From: Campylobacterales bacterium
Lineage (GTDB): Bacteria > Campylobacterota > Campylobacteria > Campylobacterales > Nitratiruptoraceae
Reading direction: 5' to 3'
NCBI GenBank assembly: GCA_027065825.1
Contig: JAMONM010000039.1
Coordinates: 1 to 43,293, forward strand
DNA length: 43,293 nucleotides
Below are positions 1 through 6,771 of the stretch, one piece after another. Numbering within the stretch: the stretch's first letter is position 1; every line of letters begins with the position of its first letter. The position numbers and the translations under genes are program-made. The notes below the pieces were generated by a model. It saw only the letters and a list, made by a program, of their open reading frames with translations, had not been told where the DNA came from and did no database searches.

Positions 1-254
1 CAAAAAAAGAGGAGGAGAGCTTTCCGAAATTCAAAGAGCACGAAGTCGTAAAAGGGAGAGTCAAGAGAATCGCCAATTTCGGAGCTTTTGTCGAGTTGCC
101 GGGCGGCGTGGACGGTTTGATCCACATCTCCAAACTCTCAGATGGCAGAGTTAATCGAGTTGAGGATGTGGTACGAGAGGGAGACGAAGTTGAGGTTGAG
201 GTTCTCTCTCAAAAAGGGCACAAAATCGAGTTGGCTCTAAAAAGGGTTTTTTGA
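1..254 (+). CDS. pnp: C-terminal S1 domain, probably polynucleotide phosphorylase (partial, 5' end outside window)
   Basis: The reading frame is open from the left edge (first full codon at base 3) and stops with TGA at 252-254, leaving about 83 residues. They form one S1 RNA-binding domain: [20 protein letters not shown], then [20 protein letters not shown] and [20 protein letters not shown]. This glycine-rich pattern with DGLIHIS is typical of the S1 module that ends PNPase, the phosphorolytic 3'-5' exoribonuclease of RNA decay. An S1 module ending the protein, preceded by a Glu-rich stretch, fits PNPase better than ribosomal protein S1, but the catalytic RNase PH domains lie outside the window, so another S1 protein cannot be excluded. 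Confidence 0.7.
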   Translation, partial: KKEEESFPKFKEHEVVKGRVKRIANFGAFVELPGGVDGLIHISKLSDGRVNRVEDVVREGDEVEVEVLSQKGHKIELALKRVF

Positions 255-281
255 TTTATCTTGGTTTAACTAAATTTTTAA

Positions 282-287
282 TACAAT
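282..287 (+). promoter_or_regulatory. Candidate -10 box for atpE
   Basis: TACAAT lies about 90 bases upstream of the atpE start, preceded by T-rich sequence (TTGGTT at 261-266, spacing 15). Campylobacterota promoters often have a good -10 and a T-rich rather than consensus -35. Inferred from sequence only. Confidence 0.4.
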
Positions 288-293
288 CACATT

Positions 294-361
294 CGCAAAG
301 TGACAAGTAGGGATACGCAAGCCGAACGGACTTTGCGCGAAGGGCACGGCCCAATTTTTTT
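294..361 (+). promoter_or_regulatory. Structured 5' leader of atpE: long-loop hairpin followed by a small GC hairpin and U-tract
   Basis: CGCAAAGT (294-301) is exactly complementary to ACTTTGCG (330-337). Just downstream GGGC (342-345) can pair with GCCC (349-352) and is followed by AA and seven T (355-361), immediately before the AGGAGGT ribosome site (362-368). The second element resembles a short intrinsic terminator or attenuator. It could end the upstream transcript or tune atpE translation. The stem is only 4 bp, so termination strength is uncertain. Confidence 0.4.
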
Positions 362-373
362 AGGAGGTATTTT

Positions 374-679
374 ATGAAAAAGCTATTTTTTCTACTGGTA
401 GCTTTTGCCGGATTCGCGTTTGCGGCAGAGGGTGAAAGCATGATCAAAGCCTACAGCATAATCGCTGCCGGTGTAGGTCTGGGTATTGCTGCCGCCGGAG
501 GCGGTATCGGTATGGGACACACTGCTGCCGCTACCATAGCCGGAACCGCTAGAAATCCGGGTCTTGGCGGAAAACTTATGACTACGATGTTCATCGCGTT
601 GGCGATGATCGAGGCCCAGGTTATATATACCCTCGTTATCGCTCTGATAGCTCTTTACGGTAATCCGTTCCTGGGATAA
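374..679 (+). CDS. atpE: F0F1 ATP synthase subunit c
   Basis: This is the rotor-ring proteolipid of the membrane F0 sector, which carries protons through the ATP synthase. The 101 residues hold an N-terminal signal-like segment (about 1-18, ending AFAAEG), a first helix with the glycine pattern GVGLGIAAAGGGIGMG (33-48), the polar loop R60-N61-P62 that contacts the central stalk, and a second helix with the essential carboxylate E80 (ALAMIEAQVIY). Residues after E80 are Ala and Gln, not the Ser/Thr-containing set of Na+-type rings, so H+ coupling is inferred. A near-perfect AGGAGGT at 362-368 fixes the start. It stands alone, apart from other ATP synthase genes, with its own leader and terminator, which suits the high copy number needed for a c-ring. 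Confidence 0.95.
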   Translation: MKKLFFLLVAFAGFAFAAEGESMIKAYSIIAAGVGLGIAAAGGGIGMGHTAAATIAGTARNPGLGGKLMTTMFIALAMIEAQVIYTLVIALIALYGNPFLG

Positions 680-688
680 GAGGCGCGA

Positions 689-718
689 CGAAGGCTCTTG
701 CCTTCGCCCACTCTTTTT
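689..718 (+). terminator. Rho-independent terminator after atpE
   Basis: CGAAGGC (689-695), loop TCTT, GCCTTCG (700-706) form a perfect 7-bp stem. A T-rich tail (CTCTTTTT to 718) follows. It lies just after the atpE stop and before tRNA-Leu. The six-base gap before the T-run makes it moderate rather than strong. Confidence 0.6.
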
Positions 719-726
719 GATAAAAT
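717..726 (+). promoter_or_regulatory. Candidate extended -10 promoter for tRNA-Leu
   Basis: TTGATAAAAT resembles the TTGATATAAT extended -10 used by three other genes in this window. It ends 18 bases before the tRNA 5' end. Confidence 0.4.
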
Positions 727-744
727 TTTGCTTCCTAAATCGAC

Positions 745-832
<88 letters not shown>

Positions 833-852
833 TAACTCTTCTAAGGACCTCT

Positions 853-2832
853 TTGCGAGCACGTCTCTCACAGATTTTGGGATTATATAGATCTTTTTTG
901 GTTTTGATGGGTCTTTTCGCCCTTTTGATGAGTCTATTCCGCCTCCTCTTTTTCCTTTATCGACCGAGTAACTCCGAAGGCAGTTTGGAGGAGTATTTTT
1001 CCGCATTTTTGCTGGGGATTCGTCTCGATCTTTCATCGTTGGGATATATTTTCGCCGTGGCTTTTTTGATCACTTTTGCTCTTGTTTTTATTAGATCCCT
1101 TTCGGTGAAAACCGTTAAAAGAGTTTTGTACATCTATTTTTTTCTCGCTTTTTCCCTGTTGGCGATATTGCTGGTTTCCGATCTGCTATTTTTCTCCTAT
1201 TTCGGCGAGAGAGTCAACATTATGATTTTCGGAGTAATAGACGACGATACGGCCGCGCTGTGGGAGATAGCCAAAAAGAATTACAATCTCTTCGCCGCCG
1301 CCGTTTTAGCCGCATTGTATCTGTTTTTTTTGCGTTATGTTTTAAAAAGAGCTATTTTGGATGCCCGGGATGCGGGGATTTCCGTTGGAACTAAAGGGTT
1401 TGCCGCCATATCGTTTCTCTTCGCCGCCGCTCTTTTTTTGATAATCAGAGGCGGTTTCGGGATGTTTCCGATCTATCACTGGACTCGGGACGTGGCGGCT
1501 GATAGATTTTTAAATCAGATCTCAAAAAACGGGGTATATCTCTTCGTGGAGGCCTTGAAACAGTATAGAAAAAGCAAAAAAGATGAGATCGATTTCGTGA
1601 AAATCAGCGGCTTCGAGGGCAAAATAGAGGAGGCGTTCAAAACCGTTTCGCAAAGAGGCGAAGATTTTGGGGATTTATGGAGATACATCGAAAGAAAGAG
1701 TCCCCAAAAGGCTCCATTTGAGGGGTCTAACGTGGTTTTGGTGATGGTGGAGAGCTTCGGTATGCCTTTGCTGAAATATCAGAGCGAGCAATTCGACATT
1801 CTGGGCAGTTTGAAGCACCATTTCAAAGAGGATATCCTCTTTGAAAACTTTATTTCCACCTCAAACGGAACGATAGCCTCGATGGAGCCGACCCTTTTGA
1901 ATATAATTTCCAGGCCCTCGACTCTTCCTTACGGTCAGAGCGTATATCAAAACGTTTCGTTTGTCCAGGCGGCCGCGAAAGTTTTCAAAAGGGCCGGATA
2001 CAAGACGATTTTTCTTTACGGAGGGGATCTTTCATGGAGAAACGTGGGGAACTTTTTTTCCAAACAGGGATTCGATTACGTCTGGGGTAAAAGCAAAATT
2101 TTAAAAGAGCTATCTTTAGAACCGGAAAAATCGGTTCACGACTGGGGCGTATTTGACGAATATCTGTACAGTTTCATTTTAAAGACTCTTTCTGAAGCCA
2201 AAGAGCCTCTTTTTATATTTGCGATGACCACCAACAACCATCCGCCCTATACCGTTCCGGAACATTTCAAAAAAGAGCCGGAAATTCCTCCGAGTCTACA
2301 AAAGAGAATCAGAGGCGACGCGAAGCTGTTCCGAAAACGGATAAAGGATTACGCGTACGCGTTAGACGCTGCCGGCGATTTTTTGGACAGAATAAAAAGC
2401 TCCGATCTATTTAGGAACACTCTCGTCGCTATAACCGCAGACAACAATACCATCGAAGGCATGATGAGTTACGAAGACTATATTAAAGAGTCCAAAAAGA
2501 TTCCATTTTATATATTTTTACCGGGCGGAGCCAAACTGAGCTACGATTCAATGACGCCCGGTTCGCACGAAGATATCATGCCGACACTCTATAATCTGAC
2601 CCTTAGCGGAGTCAGATATTACGCTATCGGAGAGGATATGTTTGATCCCGATCTGCTCCATTGCGGTTTCAATGATAAAGGAATCGGAGTCGCTCCGGAC
2701 GGGTCCTTTTTGCTAAAAGAGCCCAAGACCGGATTGCAAAAGAGGTGCGCGAAACTCTATAAAGCCTCTTTGGCGGTTACCGATTTTATTGTAAAATCTC
2801 AGTTGAAAAAGGGCGTCGGAGAGAAAGAATGA
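853..2832 (+). CDS. LTA-synthase-family membrane sulfatase/phosphotransferase
   Basis: The protein has 659 residues. The N-terminal ~240 residues hold about five transmembrane helices, followed by a large periplasmic domain of the alkaline-phosphatase/sulfatase superfamily, as in LtaS and OpgB, which transfer phospho-alcohol groups onto envelope glycans. Visible active-site elements are the metal ligand E300 (VMVESFG), the presumed nucleophile T340 (SNGTIAS) and H463 (NNHPPY). The usual Asp-His metal pair is D530-N531 (ITADNNT), so the expected His is missing. The start is TTG at 853, with AAGGA at 843-847 as ribosome site, just after the tRNA. The stop overlaps the next gene by ATGA. In a Gram-negative the substrate cannot be lipoteichoic acid; modification of a periplasmic glycan, lipid A or peptidoglycan-linked sugar is possible. 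Family call firm, substrate unknown. Confidence 0.85.
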   Translation: MRARLSQILGLYRSFLVLMGLFALLMSLFRLLFFLYRPSNSEGSLEEYFSAFLLGIRLDLSSLGYIFAVAFLITFALVFIRSLSVKTVKRVLYIYFFLAFSLLAILLVSDLLFFSYFGERVNIMIFGVIDDDTAALWEIAKKNYNLFAAAVLAALYLFFLRYVLKRAILDARDAGISVGTKGFAAISFLFAAALFLIIRGGFGMFPIYHWTRDVAADRFLNQISKNGVYLFVEALKQYRKSKKDEIDFVKISGFEGKIEEAFKTVSQRGEDFGDLWRYIERKSPQKAPFEGSNVVLVMVESFGMPLLKYQSEQFDILGSLKHHFKEDILFENFISTSNGTIASMEPTLLNIISRPSTLPYGQSVYQNVSFVQAAAKVFKRAGYKTIFLYGGDLSWRNVGNFFSKQGFDYVWGKSKILKELSLEPEKSVHDWGVFDEYLYSFILKTLSEAKEPLFIFAMTTNNHPPYTVPEHFKKEPEIPPSLQKRIRGDAKLFRKRIKDYAYALDAAGDFLDRIKSSDLFRNTLVAITADNNTIEGMMSYEDYIKESKKIPFYIFLPGGAKLSYDSMTPGSHEDIMPTLYNLTLSGVRYYAIGEDMFDPDLLHCGFNDKGIGVAPDGSFLLKEPKTGLQKRCAKLYKASLAVTDFIVKSQLKKGVGEKE

Positions 2833-3797
2833 GAATCTTTGCAGTGATATCGATACTTTTTGTTTTAGGTTTTGCGGATAGCGATCTGCTGAAAATTTAT
2901 GAGCGTCAGGGAGAAAAAGCCGTCATAGAGGCGATGGACAAGATTTTGGAATCCGAAAGTTTTTGGGAAGAGAGGCTTAAAAACAGAGACGTTACTTTAG
3001 GATATTACTCCAAGAGCAAATTTTTGCTTTTGTGCGAAAAGAGCCAAAAGAGACTCCATCTATACCAGATCGTTCCGAAGGGATTTAAAAAGATAGATAC
3101 GATCGAGGTAATTTTAGGTAAAAACAGCGGAGACAAGATCAAAGAGGGAGATCTAAGAACCCCCGTGGGTGTTTACAGACTTTCCGCTAAACTGACAAAA
3201 GTGGATGATTATTACGGACCTTTTGCCTACGAGACTACCTATCCTAATCTGTTCGATAGGTTACAGGGCAAAAACGGACACGGCATCTGGATACACGGAA
3301 TGCCTTCGGACTGCGATGACAAAAAGGATACAAGAGGGTGTATCGCTATGCAAAACCACAGACTGAAGGCTTTGGAGGATCTTTTCGACTATACCAGCAG
3401 TTATCTGCTTATTTCGGAAGATCTGTTTAAAAAAGCCGATAAAAAGGATATTGTGGATATACTCTCTACACTCTACAAATGGAGAAACAGTTGGAAAGCC
3501 AGCGATTACGACAGATATATCTCGTTTTACCATAAAGAGTTCAAAAGATTCGACGGGAGTGATCTGGAGAGGTTTAAACGGTTTAAAAAGAGGGTTTTCG
3601 ATTCGAAAAAGGGCCAAAGAATAGAGATCATATTTAAAGATATCGAGATAATCCCCTATCAAAATCCGCAGGGAGCCAAACTTTATAGAGTGAATTTTTT
3701 TGAGATATACGATTCTGATAACTACCGTTTCAGGGGCGAAAAGGAGTTATATTTGAAAAAGGCCGACGAGGGATGGAAAATTTTGGTAGAAAAATAG
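2829..3797 (+). CDS. csd6: Csd6/Pgp2-like YkuD-family peptidoglycan L,D-carboxypeptidase/transpeptidase
   Basis: Protein of 322 residues with a signal peptide (about 1-17). A YkuD catalytic domain carries the family signature HG...T-R-G-C: H156-G157 (WIHGMP) and T168-R169-G170-C171, with C171 as the nucleophile. The C-terminal ~110 residues look like an NTF2-like domain (start near WRNSWKASDYDRYISFYHKE). This two-domain layout and length match H. pylori Csd6 and C. jejuni Pgp2, which trim tetrapeptide to tripeptide stems in the periplasm and help set helical cell shape. The gene overlaps the upstream sulfatase gene by 4 bases and the next (Csd4-like) gene by 25, so the three are almost surely co-transcribed. 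L,D-transpeptidase activity cannot be excluded from sequence. Confidence 0.85.
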   Translation: MRIFAVISILFVLGFADSDLLKIYERQGEKAVIEAMDKILESESFWEERLKNRDVTLGYYSKSKFLLLCEKSQKRLHLYQIVPKGFKKIDTIEVILGKNSGDKIKEGDLRTPVGVYRLSAKLTKVDDYYGPFAYETTYPNLFDRLQGKNGHGIWIHGMPSDCDDKKDTRGCIAMQNHRLKALEDLFDYTSSYLLISEDLFKKADKKDIVDILSTLYKWRNSWKASDYDRYISFYHKEFKRFDGSDLERFKRFKKRVFDSKKGQRIEIIFKDIEIIPYQNPQGAKLYRVNFFEIYDSDNYRFRGEKELYLKKADEGWKILVEK

Positions 3798-5086
3798 TCG
3801 CTTTTTTCTTTTTTCTATCTATCGCTTTGTACGGAGCGAGGCTGGATTTCGATCTGTACAAAAAAGGCGAAGCCGAACACGCTCTTTTGGTTATAGGCGG
3901 AATTCACGGAGACGAGCCGGGAGGATATTTTGCCGCCTCTTTTTTGGTGAAACACTATAAAATTACCGAGGGCGAGCTATGGGTTGTGCCGAATCTCAAT
4001 TTCGACTCCATAGTCAGATTCAAAAGAGGAGTTTACGGCGATATGAACAGAAAGTTTGCCGAAATCTCTCCCTCGGATCCCGATTACGAGCATGTAAAGA
4101 GAATCAAGGAGATAATTTTAAAGGAAAAGGTCCATCTGGTTTTGAACCTGCACGACGGGCGGGGCTACTACAGAAAAAGATGGGAAAACACCATATTCAA
4201 TCCGGCCGCGTGGGGACAGGCGTGTATTATTGATCAGGAGTTCGTGGACGGGTGTGAATACGGAAATCTCAGCGAGATGGCAAAAAGGGTCAACGAAAAG
4301 CTAAATAGAAAACATCTAAAGGAAAAGCACCATATCTTTAACATAAAAAATACCAGAACGAAATTCAAAGATGAGCAGATGAGGCTTTCGCTGACCTATT
4401 TCGCTATAACTCACAATAAACCGGCTCTAGCGATAGAGACTAGCAAAAATATCGAGGATCTGGCTACGAAGATCTACTATCAGCTCAGCGCAATTGAAGA
4501 GTTTATGAAAATTATGGGAATTGAGTTTCAAAGAGATTTTGAACTGTGTACTTCAAAAATCGAAGAGCTCATATCCAAAAGCGGCTCTTTCGTCGAAATT
4601 TCACGGGGATATATTTTGCCGCTAGACGGACTGAGATCGTATATCAACTACTTTCCGGTAATGGATAGAGGCGCCGTTTTGAAAACAAAAAGCGACGATC
4701 CTCTCGCCGCCGTCGTGAAAAGGGGAGATATATATACTCTCCAAAGGGGTCATCTGATCAGATCGCGGCTAAGGCCCCAATATTTTCAAAAGGGCGAAAT
4801 TTTAAAGAGCGTAGATGCTGAAATAGACGGAAAAGAGCAAAACATAAGTATACCTTCGATAGTGGACGTAAAAGAGAGTTTCAAAATTTTGGCTCCCTCG
4901 AATCTCAGAGTGAACGTGATTGGTTTTAGCCAAAAAGGTATACAAAACGAAAACAATATCGAAATAGGCCGCGACGAGATAATGAAAAGATACTCAGTCG
5001 ATAGCGAGGGGAGACTCTTTAGAGTCGAGTTTTATGAAAAAAAGAGCTTTAGAGGCTCTTTTTTGGTCCGTTTTCAGAAAAAGTAG
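3773..5086 (+). CDS. csd4: Csd4/Pgp1-like M99 peptidoglycan D,L-carboxypeptidase
   Basis: Protein of 437 residues with a hydrophobic signal segment (about 8-22). The zinc site is visible as H45-GD-E48 (GGIHGDEPGG) and H127 (VLNLHDG), with a later IETSKN segment holding the likely catalytic Glu. M99 enzymes such as H. pylori Csd4 and C. jejuni Pgp1 cleave tripeptide to dipeptide stems in the periplasm and are needed for helical shape. H. pylori Csd4 uses an atypical Gln as the first zinc ligand; this protein has the conventional His. The ATG at 3773 lies inside the end of the Csd6-like gene and gives a clean signal peptide. The two enzymes act in sequence on the same stem peptide. The 3' end runs 13 bases into the convergent Pel barrel gene. 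Confidence 0.9.
   Translation: MENFGRKIVAFFFFLSIALYGARLDFDLYKKGEAEHALLVIGGIHGDEPGGYFAASFLVKHYKITEGELWVVPNLNFDSIVRFKRGVYGDMNRKFAEISPSDPDYEHVKRIKEIILKEKVHLVLNLHDGRGYYRKRWENTIFNPAAWGQACIIDQEFVDGCEYGNLSEMAKRVNEKLNRKHLKEKHHIFNIKNTRTKFKDEQMRLSLTYFAITHNKPALAIETSKNIEDLATKIYYQLSAIEEFMKIMGIEFQRDFELCTSKIEELISKSGSFVEISRGYILPLDGLRSYINYFPVMDRGAVLKTKSDDPLAAVVKRGDIYTLQRGHLIRSRLRPQYFQKGEILKSVDAEIDGKEQNISIPSIVDVKESFKILAPSNLRVNVIGFSQKGIQNENNIEIGRDEIMKRYSVDSEGRLFRVEFYEKKSFRGSFLVRFQKK
5038..5064. terminator. Bidirectional intrinsic terminator lying inside the csd4 3' coding end
   Basis: AAAAAAGAGC (5038-5047), loop TTTAGAG, GCTCTTTTTT (5055-5064) form a perfect 10-bp stem with A- and T-runs on both sides. On the - strand it follows the stop of the Pel barrel gene (5074) and would end the Pel operon transcript. 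On the + strand it lies before the csd4 stop codon at 5086. Confidence 0.55.
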
Positions 5087-6771
5087 AAATAATAAATCAT
5101 ACTCTCGATATATTCTTGGTTGATGCCGTCGACGGCATTGGAGTAGCCTACGGAAAAACTGATATTGTCTTTTCTAAATAGCGGACCGCCTATACCGATA
5201 TTGGCGCTGAATCCTCCGTAAGTTACGCTGTTGTAATATAGCCCAAGATCCACAAACGGCCTCCATCTGCGCGTATATCTATATTTGTGGTCATATCCAA
5301 AAAGTATTCCTACGCCTCCTTCGTAGTACGAGTCAGGCAGAAACTGCGGATTATCCTCTACGCTGATCCTTTTAATCAGTTCGGTGGGGTAGTTTTTGGA
5401 GAAGATCGCCCTTTTTAGATAGGTTTTGTAGGTTATATCCGGATAGGCGGTTCTAGTTTTAAAGATATATCGGATCAGAAATTCCTTTGCGTTTCCCAAG
5501 GCTTTTCCCTCTTGGTCCTCTATCGATTTGTAGCCTAGTGCGGTTTCGAAATATCTTTTGTTATCCATTTTGTATGTTGTAAACAGTTCTACGGAGTCAG
5601 CTCTGGCGGCTACAATCGTATGGGAGCTCTCCTGTGTGTTTTCGTTGAGGGCAATTTTTACGTATGAGTCGATCTTGTCGGTACATCTGTTGAAATATAA
5701 CGCCTGGAAGCTCCAGTATCGGTTTATGTGGTCTTTGTAGCCGGCGTAAAGCTCGTAAAATCCTCTGTTTAGAAGCTCTTTGTAACCGAAACCGAACTCC
5801 TGCTGGGAGGAGGGGAGGTCTTTTAATATCTGGGAGTCGTAATCCTGAAACAGACTTTTTTTCGTCGCAAAGGTGAAGTAACGTTTTTGACTCCACTCTT
5901 TGGTTATCTGCGCCTCGTTTTGCAAGTAGCTCAGCGTTCCCCGATTGATATGGGTTAGCCGTAAATCTAACCTGGAAGCGTCGGTATGGATTATATCTAG
6001 AAACTGTTTATATAGGTGGTAGTCGTAGATATATCTGGACATGTAATCGAAGGCGTAGCTTTTTGAATCATCGTATCTTTGCAGCTCGAACAGCGCCTGA
6101 ACTTCGTCTCTGTGAGGCAATGTTTTTATATATTTTGACAAAACTCTTCTCATTCTCTCTTTGTCATAATCGTGCAAAGCTATATTTAAAAGCATCCACG
6201 GCTCTGGGAAGAAAAAGGGTTTTTTTCTTTTTTTGGTTAACTTTGTCGGTTTTTTTGTCTTTTTCGTTTCGACCGACTCCTCTTTGGACTGTTCGACTGG
6301 CTCCTCTTTGGGCCGATGTTTAGGCTTTGTTTGAGGCCGTTTTGAAAAAAGCTCTTTTTTTTGCGGCGGCTCTTTGCCGAATATTTGAGATAGAGTATTT
6401 TTTAGTTCTAGGTATGATTGCCGGTCGGAGCCGTTTTTTACTCTTTCAAGCAGGTTGAAAAAGGCTTTTTTGGCCTTTTGAGGATCCGTATTGACCACCC
6501 AGAACCCGCCTCTTAGGTCTTCGATTTTTAGATTTTTCGCTATTTTTCTAAGAGGCGTCGCTCTTTTTGACAGTAGATAGCGAATAGTGAGTCTGCCGGA
6601 ATCGGTTTTGTATATTATGGATCTGTTTTTGATCTTTTGCGGCAGACTCTCGTATATTTTGACAAGAGCCTCCATATTGTCGGAGGTTACCAGCTGGATC
6701 GAATAGAGCCTCTCTTTGGCCAGCAACGAGAGGTTAAAAACCAAGATCAACAGTAAGACCGTTCTTATCAT
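5074..6771 (-). CDS. pelB: Outer-membrane barrel part of a split PelB, with N-terminal SPOR-like domain
   Basis: Protein of 565 residues with a signal peptide (1-18). Residues about 20-100 fit the SPOR beta-alpha-beta-beta-alpha-beta pattern (LYSIQLVTSDN ... GRLTIRYLLSKRAT ... GFWVV). A Lys/Glu/Pro-rich linker follows (about 130-190), then a short helical region and a C-terminal region of alternating aromatic strands ending YYFYFF, the terminal-Phe signature of outer-membrane barrels. It corresponds to the C-terminal export porin half of Pseudomonas PelB, through which Pel leaves the cell. Its ATG overlaps the stop of the TPR gene before it (ATGA), and it is the last gene of the operon. The SPOR-like domain is absent from canonical PelB; such domains bind denuded peptidoglycan glycan strands. 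Barrel and context are well supported; the SPOR call rests on pattern only. Confidence 0.8.
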   Translation of the reverse strand: MIRTVLLLILVFNLSLLAKERLYSIQLVTSDNMEALVKIYESLPQKIKNRSIIYKTDSGRLTIRYLLSKRATPLRKIAKNLKIEDLRGGFWVVNTDPQKAKKAFFNLLERVKNGSDRQSYLELKNTLSQIFGKEPPQKKELFSKRPQTKPKHRPKEEPVEQSKEESVETKKTKKPTKLTKKRKKPFFFPEPWMLLNIALHDYDKERMRRVLSKYIKTLPHRDEVQALFELQRYDDSKSYAFDYMSRYIYDYHLYKQFLDIIHTDASRLDLRLTHINRGTLSYLQNEAQITKEWSQKRYFTFATKKSLFQDYDSQILKDLPSSQQEFGFGYKELLNRGFYELYAGYKDHINRYWSFQALYFNRCTDKIDSYVKIALNENTQESSHTIVAARADSVELFTTYKMDNKRYFETALGYKSIEDQEGKALGNAKEFLIRYIFKTRTAYPDITYKTYLKRAIFSKNYPTELIKRISVEDNPQFLPDSYYEGGVGILFGYDHKYRYTRRWRPFVDLGLYYNSVTYGGFSANIGIGGPLFRKDNISFSVGYSNAVDGINQEYIESMIYYFYFF

